Shown here: positions 10,247 to 21,215 of the stretch, piece after piece | How positions within the stretch are numbered: the first letter of the stretch is position 1 | Layout: every line of letters begins with the position of its first letter | Source of the DNA: Imbricaverruca yamaguchii | Lineage: Eukaryota > Arthropoda > Thecostraca > Neoverrucidae | Direction: 5' to 3' | Length of the DNA stretch: 64,000 nt | Assembly: GCA_034440575.1 (NCBI GenBank) | Contig: JAOTOL010001555.1 | Span: 1,702,501 to 1,766,500 of the forward strand | Position numbers and translations under genes: made by a program | The notes under the pieces: generated by a model | Told to the model about the DNA's origin: nothing | What the model saw: only the letters and a program-made list of their open reading frames with translations | Database searches by the model: none

Positions 10247-11256
10247 GGGGTCAGTACTAGGGCCATTACTGTTCATTATATTTGTAAATAACATTGAAAG
10301 TGGCCTAAGCAGTAAAGTTTTGAAATTTGCGGATGATTTGAAGGTCTTTCGGGCAATAACAGGTCAGGATGAGCATATCTCGCTGCAAAAAGACTTAGAC
10401 GAACTTGTGAAGTGGTCCGAAGAATGGCAAATGAAATTTAATTTTGATAAGTGCAAAATCATGCATGAAGGTAAGCAGCATGTGAAGGCTCCATACTTGA
10501 TGGGTGGCCAAGTGCTATCAGTGACTCAACAGGAGAAGGATTTAGGTGTTATTCTAAACATAAAACTGGGGGCATCAGAACAGACCAAGGAAGCCAGGAA
10601 GAAGGCACTGAGAATACTCGGGGCAATGAATATGAATGTATCATAAAGAAGTCAGGAAGTGATCAGGAAGCTTTACTGTGCATACGTCAGGCCACATTTG
10701 GAATACTGCATCCAAGCTTGGTCTCCTAGCTATGAAAAAGATTGTTGGCTTTTAGAGAGAGTACAAAATAGGGCTACAAAAATGGTTAATGGCATAAGCA
10801 ACCTGGCATATGAGGAAAGATTGAAGAAATTGAATATGTTTTCAATTAGATATAGAAGGCTGAGAGGAGATCTCATCGAGGTCTTTAAATTTGTCCATGG
10901 TCTGGAGAGGGGATACCTTGGGAAAATCTTTGAATTTAACAGAAATGATGCAATTAGAGGTCATAAATTCAAAATTAAAGTTAACCACACCAGAACAAGG
11001 TTAAGGCAAACTTTCTTCACCAACAGGGTAGTGGAACACTGGAACCAGCTGCCAGAAAACATTGTCAGTAGCAGCACATTGAACATCTTTAAAAACAGCA
11101 TAAATAATCATTGTAAGAATAGAGGGCTTGCTTTTCAGTATTACAGGGAGGGCTAATTGACAGATTTGGTGGGCAACTGGTTCAGTGTACAGAGTGCAAC
11201 CAAGAAGGGCCCTTGTGGCTCATAGTTGCACTAATCTTTTATGTCTTTATGTCTTT
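10247..11256 (+). mobile_element. 5'-truncated CR1/L2-like LINE insertion
   Basis: The insertion begins at GGGGTCAGTACTAGGG, inside the RT turn motif, and ends in a short-repeat tail TTATGTCTTTATGTCTTT instead of poly(A), as CR1/L2-group elements do. Coding runs in two blocks: 10320-10646 (FADDLKVFRAITGQDEH, WSEEWQMKFNFDKC) and 10659-11156 (IRKLYCAYVRPHLEYC, RYRRLRGDL, HWNQLPENI). They are separated by one stop near 10644. Comparison with the empty repeat at 30818-30830 fixes the insertion point. Severe 5' truncation is normal for target-primed reverse transcription. Inactive. Confidence 0.9.
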
Positions 11257-11738
11257 ACTAGGTGCCGAGCTCGGCTGTGGCTCAGTCACCTATTGGTCCG
11301 TTAACAGCAGAACTGGGGCAGGCTGTCATCTAGTCTGTTGCGACGGCACAGAATATGCTGCTTATCCCCTGGTTCTCTAGATCTACCAGGAGACATAAAT
11401 AAGTCAGAGCGTCCCTCCTCGATCTTCCGCAATATTCATGACCACCTAGTGCTTTTTTCTTCAGTAATACCTTCACAAATGACACATCTCTATGTTTGTT
11501 GATTGAGGAAGAGAATACCAGAGGTAATTGTGAGCCGATATGGAGTACTCTCATTTACTTTGTACCGATTCGGTCTCCATTAGAAATTGCAAGATCGCCA
11601 TTGGTTAGCCGTTTCTAGATCAACTCTGCTTTAGAAGCAGGGTGGCCGTTCAGATCGCGGCCAGCTCGCCTCTTCGGGGAAATCCGAGCCGGGCTGCGTC
11701 GTCGAGCGCCCAGACACGCAGGCTGGGAATCGGACGAC

Positions 11739-12375
11739 GGCTGGCGCAGGGAGGGGAGCGGCTGGTGAGGGGCGGCTGGTGAGGGGCGGCTGGTGAGGGG
11801 CGGCTGGTGAGGGGCGGCTGGTGACGGGCGGCTGGTTACGGGCGGCTGGCGCGGGGAGGGGAGCGGCTGGTGAGGGGCGGCTGGTGAGGGGCGGCTGGTG
11901 ACGGGCGGCTGGTGACGGGCGGCTGGTGACTGGCGGATGGCGCGGGGAGGGGGCGGCTGGTGAGGGGCGGCTGGTGAGGGGCGGCTGGTGAGGGTCGGCT
12001 GGTGACGGGCGGCTGGTGACTGGTGGCTGGGGGAGGGGGATCGGCTGGTGAGGGCGGCTGGTGAGAGGCAACTGGTGACGGGCGGCTGGTGAGAGGCAGC
12101 TGGTGACGGGCGGCTGGTGAGAAGCGGCTGGTGAGGGGCGGCTGGTGAGGGGTAGCTGGGGAGGGGTAGCTGGGGGAGGGGGAGCGACTGGTGAGTGGCG
12201 GCTGGTGAGGGGCGGCTGGTGAGGGGCGGCTGGTGAGGGGTAGCTGGGGAGGGGTAGCTGGGGGAGGGGGAGCGACTGGTGAGGGGCGGCTGGTGAGGGG
12301 TGGCTGGTGACGGGCAGCTGGTGAGGGGCGGCTGGGAGGAGCGGCTGGGGGGAGGGCTGGTGAGGGGCGGGTGTC
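11739..12375. repeat. GC-rich minisatellite, about 14-bp GGCTGGTGAGGGGC unit
   Basis: Roughly 45 units, with variants GGCTGGTGACGGGC, AGCTGGGGAGGGGT and GGCTGGCGCGGGGAGGGGAGC forming higher-order blocks. It keeps long open frames on the minus strand (SRPSPAAPHQPPLT repeats) only because the unit lacks stops. It is strongly G-skewed on the plus strand. Confidence 0.93.
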
Positions 12376-12480
12376 GACAGGGCGGGCCAGCCAGTCAGTG
12401 TCGCGTGACTCGCGCCCCGTCACGCCATCTGCCGCCGGAAAATGCCAGCCGCGGCCGATTCTGTCTGGACAGCCGGCTGG

Positions 12481-12995
12481 CGGGACGTGTCGCTGGTCCT
12501 AGCCAGGCGGGGCGTGTCGCTGGTCCTAGCCAGGCGGGACGTGTCGCTGGTCCTAGCCAGGCGGGCGTGTCGCTGGTCCCAGCCAGGCTGGGCGTGTCGC
12601 TGGTCCCAGCCAGGCGGGGCGTGTCGCTGGTCCCAGCCAGGCGGGGCGTGTCGCTGGTCCTAGCCAGGCGGGCGTGTCGCTGGTCCCAGCCAGGCGGGAC
12701 GTGCCGCTGGTCCTAGCCAGGCGGGCGTGTCGCTGGTCACAGCCAGACGGGGCGTGTCGCTGGTCCCAGCCAGGCGGGGCGTGTCGCTGGTCCCAGCCAG
12801 GCGGGGCGTGTCGCTGGTCCCAGCCAGGCGGGGCGTGTCGCTGGTCCTAGCCAGGCGGGCGTGTCGCTGGTCCCAGCCAGGCGGGGCGTGTCGCTGGTCC
12901 CAGCCAGGCGGGGCGTGTCGCTGGTCCTAGCCAGGCGGGGCGTGTCGCTGGTCGCAGCCAGACGGGATGTGTCGCGGGTCCCAGCCGCCAACGCG
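12481..12995. repeat. 27-bp minisatellite GTGTCGCTGGTCCCAGCCAGG(CGGGGC)
   Basis: About 19 units of 26-27 bp with CTAG/CCAG and CGGGGC/CGGGC alternatives. The inner CTGGTCCCAGCCAG is nearly self-complementary, so each unit can fold. The two minisatellites are neighbours but unrelated in sequence. The VSLVPARRG-type ORFs are repeat artefacts. Confidence 0.93.
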
Positions 12996-15900
12996 ATCGG
13001 GAACGCATGCGATTTAGCTCGGGATGGCTGCTCGTCCGTCGACCACATCGGCATTCAAATCCGGCAAACGGTGTAGGGTGATTGCGTGTTATGTGTAAAC
13101 TATATAGCTTTTTTGTGCAATTATTATCAAAATTATCGTATTATATCAATTATCTCATATAAAAACCTCCTTATTACGTTCATTGGCACGAAATAGCCCG
13201 AAGAAGTTCAAAGTATGTTTTCCATAAAAAAACAATACGTAAATTGGCTGATGCAATTCACCTATTTTAGTAAATTATCTCAAGATCTTAAGTATTCTAG
13301 TATGTAAATAATTGTAGTGCGCCAGTTATTTTATTACATAAGTTATTTTATTACATAATATTTATTACATAATCATAATATTAATATTATTACATAATAT
13401 TAAATTTATTACATAATCATGCACTTTATCTTTTATATGAACTCTGATACAAATTATCTCATAATATATTTTTGGTATCATGTAAACTACTACTAAAATA
13501 TTATATAATGTAAATGCTTATAAAACTGCTGATGCTATGTGTGACTGATGTGCTCATTTTTATAGCGAAAAGGCCCCCACATGTGGTCTTTACTGGGAAG
13601 GTGAAGGGGTTGTAAATCCTGGGAATGGCAGCTGTGTCGGTTGTTGGCCGCGCTAATCGTCCGACAATAACCCAGATAAGACCGGCTGGCATGAACTCCT
13701 ACTTTCCGTGAAAGATCACTCACTGGTTCTTGTGAAAGTTTGACGGTTGCATCATATATAATTATCTCTACGTTGCAAAAAGTGCAGTTCATCAGGGACA
13801 CCAATGGCTCACAAGTTTTTTAAGTCGTGCCGCCAGTGCCTTTTTACGCGTGATGAGGTGTCGTGCAGCTTAACATGCAACATGCATATATTATCACAAT
13901 GTTTACCAGCGTAGCCTTTGCATGAAGTCGTTTCATTTTTAAAATAGGAAGCATCACAAGCACTCTTTTGTATTGATAATGTTGAAGACCATTGTTATGT
14001 TCATCGAGTACAAACGGCACGAAACGTTCACGTATGTCTGCCGCAATATTTGACTTCGATATGCATCCGGACGTCTGTCATGACGAGTCAATCTGGTGAG
14101 CTCCAAGTGTATTCCTATCTGCGAACCGCATGTTAGACCTAAGTCACTGCTTCTCTGCTCTCTATATTTAGGTGATGTAGTCACGTGGTGCTATGTCCTA
14201 ATGTGTGAAAATCGGCCAATAAATATCATAACTTTGACTATTCTGTTCAGTGTAGCATAACCGAAACAATGCCAGGCAGAATGGCAGTTCTTGCTGCTAC
14301 TGCTGTTGTCAAGCAGCGCTTGTTGCTGAGCCGCCGAGCCGCTGACTGATTTGGAAATTCCCATTCAGCCTTCGGGCTTATCCGTCAGTTTAGCATGCCG
14401 TCGGCGCTGCGAAGCGCGGCCTTCCCTCGCTGCCCACCGCGGCCGACCAGTGCAGTGGCCAGTCGACATTCCCAGCCTGGCCAGAGTGTGACCGTGCGCG
14501 ATGACTGAAGCAGGGTATTGTCGGGACAGGGAGGAACTGAGGACACCCGTTCACTCACCCGGGCACTCGGCCAGCAGATACCTGGCAATGCCGACCAATT
14601 TCCGGCAGTGCCTGTCAACTCCTGTCGAAACGTGGCAACGTGATTGCGAAATCCCTTCTGGGACTTTGAGGTGGATCTATGCTGGCTCATTCTTATGAAA
14701 TATATCCTATTGACTGGTATTATTGGTATCTTTCCCATATGGACATGGAAATCAACATAGAAAGGGTCTTTGGCTAACCGAAGCCTATCCCTGTGACCTG
14801 GCACGCCTACCCCTCGCTTGAGAGATTGCCACTTGTGTGTTGAAGGATCAGCGAGTTCTATTCAAATTAACTTGACTTTTTCCGTAAGTTTTGCTGGTGA
14901 CGTTCATCAAGTAGCTAGAGATAATGCTTCCCACCTGCAGGCGTTCTCCGCATGAGAGGCGCTTTTTTGAAGGTTGGTCTCCCCGTACCGCCAGGTCCGG
15001 ATAGCGTGTGGCACGGAATGGGGCCGGCTGGTTAAACCACCAGCCCACATCTCCTCATATTCTCATTGGTGGCAACCTTGTCACTGAAAAGCAAAAGACT
15101 CTTGAAGATAATTATTGACATTGTAAATGTCAATGCCAAAACAAACAGCAAGAAAGATAGGGTTATATCTGTAGACAATCTTCTCTTAGCCCATGGTGGG
15201 CTTCACTATCGTAACGTCCTTGACATCCATGTCGTGGAAATGTCCCCATGCGACACTTCTGCGAATACTAGCACGCTGGCCAGAGCTTCCAATTAATACC
15301 ACTTATAGTACATACCACACCTTGGGAGGCGCGGTCAGAAGTAACATTTATCCATTAATTATAAGTGGGACGGCTAAGCGTACATATTTGTATTACCACT
15401 GCAAGCCCATTTACGGTTCAGGAGGGCTACGCATGGCGCTAAGCAAGCTGTAACCCCGAAGCATAACACTTAGATGAACGGGCACGGGAAGCTATAGTTT
15501 ATTTTCGTTTCATATTACGATTGTGCATACTCAGAAGAACGAAGCCAAAACCGTCTGTTTTATAATATGCTAGGTACTATTGTATATTCTAGCACCTTTC
15601 ATATTGCGATTGTGCATGATCAGCTAGAATAACATTGTCAGAACAATCTTGATTGGTAATATGAGAGCAACTATTGTATACCCTGGCACGTTTTATATTG
15701 CGAGATACAGCAGGAAGCAAGCTCACCGTCAAGTAGTGGCGGACTACTGTGTTTTGAGTCCTTCACGATGAAAACGTCTATTTCCTTTTTGCAATGAAGG
15801 CAGTTTGAAATACAGCGCAATTTACTGTAGTTTGGTTATTCCTCGATGATCAACGGGATTGATCCAAATCAAAGATGAAATCATTAGGACAGAGGACATC

Positions 15901-16640
15901 AAATGAGCATTGCTCAATGCTAAAAACTGTAAAGTTGTACATGCAGTTTTTTGTGTATTACTGTGAAACAATTGATATATGCAGATATCAGATATCAATT
16001 GTATACAGATATGCAGATATCCGTATATGACTATACACAGATCCCTGAATATAGTCAGCTCAACAGGTTGAAGTAGGAAGATGGCATAGAGGATCCTGTT
16101 TGAAGTATTGTGAATCCATTAGCTATCGGAGGACACCCAGCACGTTTATGGTGGAACGTTTTTCCTTTGCAAAATATGGTTCCCACACTGTTTCTCTGTC
16201 ATTTCCAGGAACGTTTTCGTGTATTTGGGTGATATGTTTCCTGACTGCTGTGAAGAGCATCTGTTGGAAAACTTCGCAATGTATTGATGTCGCTAACGAA
16301 TAGTTTAAAAAATTCGTTTTGTTCTTCACTGCCTGACGTGCATGTTCGCTTGACCATGGGCTTATTTCCCCGCCTGGATCGCGTGCCAGAAATCACGATA
16401 GTGATTCGTGACTGGCAGTGCCGACCGGCTGTTGCCACATGGCAATGTGGTCACGTGAGACCGGAGTGTTCACGTGATCATCCTTCCCGCCGGATAAATA
16501 CTCATGACCTATGACTTATTAAATGTTCAAGAATATTTCAAAATACTGCACGATGTATCCAACAATCATACCATACTACGGCTAGATTCATAAATCTAAG
16601 CTGCAATATTCTTCACCTGAAGACATACGAATCGTTATAC
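12996..16640. other. No recognisable gene; AT-rich and mixed unique sequence
   Basis: From 13080 to 13530 the DNA is AT-rich, with TTTATTACATAA repeated several times at 13330-13425. At 15500-15710 two diverged copies of a block of about 100 bp (CATATT(A/G)CGATTGTGCAT ... GTACTATTGTATA) stand in tandem. Around 15965-16030 there are clustered GATATC/CAGATAT palindromes. Minus-strand ORFs at 14385-14804 (139 aa) and 16123-16329 have no family features I can name. I see no convincing exon. Confidence 0.5.
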
Positions 16641-16655
16641 GACTCATCATCGGAG
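16641..16655. other. Target-site duplication of SINE A, left copy
   Basis: GACTCATCATCGGAG here is repeated exactly at 16835-16849, flanking the SINE. Confidence 0.95.
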
Positions 16656-16834
16656 GGGCGGGGATGGCTGAGGGGTTAAGGTGTCGGGCTATGGGTACCA
16701 AAGGTCCCGGGTTCGACTCTAGCGCCACTCAGAACATTTCCCAATCACGCGGCCCACCGGCGGAACAGTGTGGGCGGCGCCATTAGCCGTGAATGTGCAA
16801 AAAGCGTGTCGTGAACCAACCAATAAACAAGCAA
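16656..16834 (+). mobile_element. tRNA-derived SINE (family A), full length
   Basis: A 179-bp element bounded by perfect 15-bp duplications. The head resembles a Leu/Ser-type tRNA: the A box is within GATGGCTGAGGGGTTAAG and the B box is GGTTCGACTCT at 16710-16720. The body carries CCACCGGCGGAACAGTGTGGG and GGCGCCATTAGCCGTGA, and the tail ends AATAAACAAGCAA. Related copies lie at 37247-37432 (minus) and about 49800-49965. It would be transcribed by RNA polymerase III and moved by a partner LINE. The tail does not obviously match the LINE 3' ends in this window. The perfect duplication argues for recent insertion. Confidence 0.93.
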
Positions 16835-16849
16835 GACTCATCATCGGAG
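16835..16849. other. Target-site duplication of SINE A, right copy
   Basis: Exact repeat of 16641-16655. Confidence 0.95.
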
Positions 16850-17324
16850 CACACCGCACCACACCTGTCACCAGTCTCCTGGGCGAGGCCAACCTCCCTA
16901 TCCTCCAACACCGCTGCACATTACAACTCTCACGTTAAGACTACAGAACAACATAATCATCCCACCAATCTGACCTTACCTAACCCTCCTCGCTGGGAGC
17001 ACCTGTAACAGGAAAGCATGCAAGAATGTCGGAAGTGGGTAAGACATGTCAGGCGGTGGTTGTCACAGCAAAGCCAACAGATGGCAGGTGTAGGTACAGT
17101 TTAGCTCGTGACAACGTTTCGTTTTACGCTCCGTGCGTATGTAGCGTAACGTTGTGTCTCATGGCGCCATCATAATACCTTCTGTGCGGCTGGAGGGAGT
17201 CTGTTCTTGGAGTAGCGGCCTCCTACATTTCAATCGGTGTTCATCCGCGCCTTGCAAGCAAACGAGTAGATTACCTGAAATCCACCAGCATCAAAATCAC
17301 GACAAGCGCAAGTTAAGCGAACAG

Positions 17325-17618
17325 TCGGCCAGTCAGTCAGCCAGTTTGCCAGTCTGACAGTTAGCCAGTCAGTCAGACAGCCAGACAGTCAGTCAGACAG
17401 CTAGACAGTCTGGCAGTCAGTCAGGCAGTCGGCCAGTCTGGTAGCCTGTCCAGGACTGTTGCGCAGGATCAGTCGAGGTCTGTCTACCCTGTCCAGGTCA
17501 GTCGTGCGGTTCAGTCTGCTTGGTCGGTCTGCCCCTCAGTATGCACAGACCAACCGTTTCTGGAGATAATGCATCATTTAAAAGGTATTTAGTATAATAA
17601 CTAATTAAATGGAGACTT
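17325..17618. repeat. GTCA-rich array with conserved 3' flank (copy 1)
   Basis: About 120 bp of CAGTCAGTCAGACAGTC-type tetranucleotide repeats lead into a non-repetitive block (17440-17618). That block begins GGCCAGTCTGGTAGCCTG and continues through GGTCAGTCGTGCGGTTCAG and ACAGACCAACCG to ATGCATCAT. The block recurs at 21020-21215 after a longer GTCA array. The shared flank shows that the arrays belong to one dispersed element and are not independent microsatellites. Confidence 0.85.
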
Positions 17619-17699
17619 GCTTGGTTGGTTGGTTATTGAAATTTAGGGGCGCGTCGACTGCGTTGGTCATGCAGCGCCCATAACATCGTCAGTAAAACA

Positions 17700-18220
17700 T
17701 TCAAATGTAAGCATCATCATCAGTGAAACAGTGAAATGGAAGTAACATGAGTGAAACTGTGAAACAGAAAGAGCAAATGGACGTAACATCAGTGAAACGG
17801 TGAAACAGAAAGAGCAAGCGCAAGCAAACATCATCAGTGGAACAGTGAAACGGGAGTAACATTAGTGAAACAGTGAAACCGAAAGAGCAAGCACAAGCAA
17901 ACATCAGTGGAACAGTGAAGTGGAAGAATAATCAGTGAAACGGTGAAACAGAAAGAGCAAGCGCAAGCAAGCATCAGTGGAACAGTGAAACGGGAGTAAC
18001 ATTAGTGAAACAGTGAAACCGAAAGAGCAAGCACAAGCAAACATCAGTGGAACAGTGAAGTGGAAGAATCATCAGTGAAACGGTGAAACAGAAAGAGCAA
18101 GCGCAAGCAAGCATCAGTGGAACAGTGAAACGGGAGTAACATTAGTGAAACAGTGAAACCGAAAGAACAAGCACAAGCAAACGGCATCAGTGAAACAGCG
18201 AAACAGTAAGACCAAGCGAT
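17700..18220. repeat. 140-bp tandem array within a LINE 3' UTR
   Basis: Units are built from ATCAGTGAAACAGTGAAAC and GAAAGAGCAAGC(G/A)CAAGCAA(A/G)C subunits. The phrase GCATCAGTGG falls at 17971 and again at 18111, giving a 140-bp period. The array lies between the ORF2 end and the terminal hairpin of the LINE. The minus-strand FHRFTDV-type ORFs over it are artefacts. Confidence 0.85.
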
Positions 18221-18268
18221 GATCAGCTGGAGCGACATGTCACGGTTCCGAGCGTATAGTGTTACATG

Positions 18269-19105
18269 TCAGCGAGGTGTGTAAATCGCTCGAAATTTGA
18301 CATCCGAGAAAAAGCGAAACAGCTGTCCTGAAGTTACAGCGCGTGAATGGTCACCCAGGAGTTCGCGGAGTGACGGCGGCTGCACGACTCCAAGAAGGCG
18401 TCTTTGAGCATCGGCGAATAGGGGGCAGGATATCAGCATATGACGTACTGACAGTGGTGTGTGGCATCGAGGGCAGTTTGGCCTGTCCTCCCCACAGAGC
18501 AAATAGTGGTGCGTTGGGTGGGTGTGCCCTAGCCTAAGGCGGCAGTGCACGACCTCGTCCTCGTCCTATGACAGGACGAGGGCCACCCCCAAGACATGGT
18601 TTGATTGTTCGCAGTTTGTTGTCCTGCAGTGTGTCCCAACTAGACTGCAATTTTTTTAAACAAAGGTTATGATAGATCGGTCATACTCCCTCGCGGGGAG
18701 CGGCATAGATCGCATATATGGGGCTTGCGCTGCTCGCTTTGCAGCAGCATCGGCTGCCTCGTTCCCCACAATGCCAATATGGCTCGGGATCCAGCAGAGG
18801 ACAACATGTAGTCTTCCCAGCTTGAGCGAGTGATCCGAGACGGCGCAAAACGTCCTGTAAGATGGTATGAAATGGGTTAAACTGTTTTAGCGCCCAGAGA
18901 CTGCTCAGTAAGTCCGTGAAAATGACATGCGAGGCATCCTGCCCCACTTCAATAAAACTGAGGGCCTTTGTGATCGCCACCAACTCTGAAGTGTAAACAA
19001 TTGCATGTGGTGGTAGGGAAAAAGATCTTGACAGAGGCCCAGTAGCAAATGCACCGCCCACACCAGAGTCAGTCTTGGATCCATCTGTGTAAGTTGGGAT
19101 GCATC
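18269..19105 (-). pseudogene. LINE ORF2 fragment: RNase H domain and C-terminal CCHC-like motif
   Basis: From about 19090 the minus strand encodes an RNase H domain: a degraded start equivalent to YTDGSK, then GGAFATGPLSRSFSLPPHA, YTSELVAITKALSFIE (with the catalytic Glu), HVIFTDLLSSLWAL (catalytic Asp) and, after a frameshift near 18760, the GNEAADAAAK-like helix. After a gap comes the C-terminal block LRLGHTHPTHHYLLCGED followed by CPRCHTPLSVRHMLISCP, the usual ending of jockey-like ORF2. The RNase H removes RNA after first-strand synthesis in active elements. At least two frameshifts and several stops make it inactive. Confidence 0.88.
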
Positions 19106-19323
19106 CCTCAAACGAGGCTATGTGCTCTAGTGCTCATGACAGTCGGTACTATGGTGAACCATGGTCCTTTCCAACCGAGGAAAGTGACATGTATTATAGG
19201 GGGAGTCACTTGCCATGGCGGCGTTTGAACCAGATTGAACCGCATAATCCACTTCGGTCGAATCCCGCTGTCCTCAAAGAGCCTGCGTATGCGAACGCAG
19301 AAGGAAACCATACATGGAGACTT

Positions 19324-19740
19324 ACTTACGGAGATGCCCGTATCCCATTGCTCTCCGCCGGCGCTGCTGCCTCTGTTCGACTCCGCCACTCCACTCCAGC
19401 CAGCCGCCAGCTCCCGCCATTGGCACGAGCGGCTGGCGACCGTGCACGTGCCGGCAGCCGGCCGCCAGCTTCTGCCATTGGCACGAGTGGCTGGCGACCG
19501 TGCCTGTACCGGTAGCCGACCGACGCTCATCGGAGCACGAGGGCGTGGCGTTGCATATGTGCTGGCACGACTGCTGGGTGTTGTTGCGGCCCACCGAAGG
19601 GGGACGGTCTTCAGCCGGGGGTGAATTGGTCCAGAGATGCACGTCTTGTGGTGGGCCATTGCCGAGCACACGTGAGGATCCGTGACCGCGACGCCTTTTC
19701 GGTCGTCGCGATACGTCGAAGCCTGCTGGCCTTCACAGCC
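19324..19740. other. GC-rich segment with a tandem duplication of about 62 bp
   Basis: At 19395-19520 a block with GCCATTGGCACGAG(C/T)GGCTGGCGACCGTGC occurs twice in tandem. The overlapping ORFs on both strands (19108-19791, 19235-19685) are open because of this GC-rich duplication and show no known domain. Confidence 0.5.
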
Positions 19741-19994
19741 GCGATTGGACACTAAGTGTTCGCTGCGAAAGTTGTTTGATTTCCCGGCCACGGCTACAAT
19801 GTGGTGCCTCAGTGATCAATCGCGATACTTAATGTCGTTCCCTTGCTCAAATACCAACCCTAAGTGGGACACCAATTTGTGTGCGAGTCCTCATGGGTTC
19901 CTCCATGATCGTTGTATGTTGTCTCTTTCCTTGGGCGCTGGATAACCAATAGCAGTTCAGGCGCCCTTAGGCCAAAATAAACAAACAAACAAAC
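19741..19994 (+). mobile_element. 3' UTR remnant of a jockey-type LINE with hairpin and (AAAC)n tail
   Basis: The segment ends in GGGCGCTG ... CAGGCGCCC (19933-19967, a stem-loop), CTTAGGCC and a tail AAAATAAACAAACAAACAAAC. The same design, a GGGCGC/GCGCCC hairpin followed by a short A/C-rich tail, closes the minus-strand LINE at 17645-17679. No ORF2 remains upstream, so it is a strongly truncated copy. Confidence 0.6.
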
Positions 19995-20384
19995 TATGTC
20001 CCTTTCCTCTCTCTATGATCCTATCTGTGACGACTCTGAGGCACCAATATTACTATTCTGAAGTCTCACATGGCTCTCTTTATTAGCCATGACTGCCTGA
20101 TGACACCCACGTGACAATTTACGACCCATGTACGCCGGTAGGGTCCTCAGTCGGCCACGAGCTCCCGCAATGTTCACAGTGTGCAATGTACATGCCGCCG
20201 AGTGTCGGCATCCATTCGGTGTCCACGCGCTCCTGTGACACCGTCGTGATCCCTACAGCACTTCTGCGCGACATGAGCTACGAGGAGCTACCGAAGACGT
20301 CGAGTCTGGGCTGCCTACCGGACGTGTGTGACTTGGGTGGAGTGGCACTCGACGGTGGCCGCTTTCATTCTCCCATTCAAGCCG

Positions 20385-21215
20385 CCCAGGTCAGTCACTC
20401 GATCAGTCAGCCAGTCAGACAGTGAGCCAAGCAACCAGTCAGACAGTCTACCAGTCAGCCAGTCAATTAGCCAGCCAGACAGTCAATAATCAGCCAACCA
20501 GACAGTCAATAAGACAGTCAGTCAGACAGCCGGTAAGACCAGCTGCCAATCAGTAGGACAGTCAGCTAGACAATCAGGCAGTCAGTGGGCCAGACAGCCA
20601 GGCAGGCAGTTATTCAGACAGCCAGTCAAACAGGCAGACTGTCAGTCTAATAGACACACAGTCAATCAGGCAGCCAGTCAGATAGTCAATCAGTCAAGTA
20701 GTCAGTCAGTCAGTCAGTCAGACAGACAGTCAGTCAGATAGACAGCCAGTCTGACTGTCAGCCAGTCAGACAGTCAGTCATATAGGCAGACAGCCAGAGT
20801 CAGCCAGTTAGTCAGCCAGTCAGATAGTCAGACAGTCTGTCAGTCAGTCAGACAGTCAGTCAGATAGGCAGACAGCCAGTCAGTCAGCCAGCCAGTCAGA
20901 TAGTCAGCCAGTCTGCCAGTCTGCCAGTCTGCCAGTCTGCCAGTCTGCCGGTCAGTCGGTCAGTCAGACAGTCAGGCAGTATTCTATTCAGCCAGTCAGT
21001 CAGACGGTCATTCAGGCAGTCAGATAGTCGGCCAGTCTGGTAGCCTGCCCAGGTCTGTTGCGCAGGTCCAGTATGTTGCCCTGTCCAGGTCAGTCGTGCG
21101 GTTCAGCCTGCTTGATCGGTCCGCCCTTCAGTATACACAGACCAACCGCTTCTGGAGATTATGCATCATCTAAAAGGTGGTTAGTGCAATTGCTAATGCG
21201 ATCGAGACCTACTAA
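20385..21215. repeat. Long GTCA-rich array with conserved 3' flank (copy 2)
   Basis: About 640 bp of degenerate CAGTCAGTCAGACAGTC units, including a run of five CCAGTCTG near 20900-20945. The conserved flank shared with 17440-17618 follows. The sequence is nearly stop-free only in places, and no protein is implied. Confidence 0.9.

Larger units (their letters stand above)
17619..19313 (-). mobile_element. Jockey-type LINE 3' portion (RNase H, C-terminal domain, repeat-bearing 3' UTR)
   Basis: This insertion is bounded by ATGGAGACTT at 17609-17618 and again at 19314-19323. On the minus strand it carries the end of ORF2, then a 3' UTR with a 140-bp-period tandem array (17700-18220), a hairpin GGGCGC...GCGCCC at 17645-17679, and a tail of AACC repeats against the left duplication. 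The 5' end is truncated. The insertion splits the 3' flank of the GTCA element, so it came later. Coding is broken by stops and frameshifts. Confidence 0.85.

Noticed and set aside
11631..12423. Pro/Ser-rich ORFs of 146-195 codons
   Set aside because: Stop-free translation of the GGCTGGTGAGGGGC minisatellite.
12300..13054. VSLVPARRG-type repeat proteins on both strands
   Set aside because: Translation of the 27-bp minisatellite; no domain or start context.
14385..14804. 139-codon minus-strand ORF
   Set aside because: No recognised motif, no splice context, and a competing plus ORF in the same DNA.
19108..19791. 227-codon minus-strand ORF
   Set aside because: Only its last part coincides with LINE-derived codons; the rest is an open frame in a GC-rich duplicated block.
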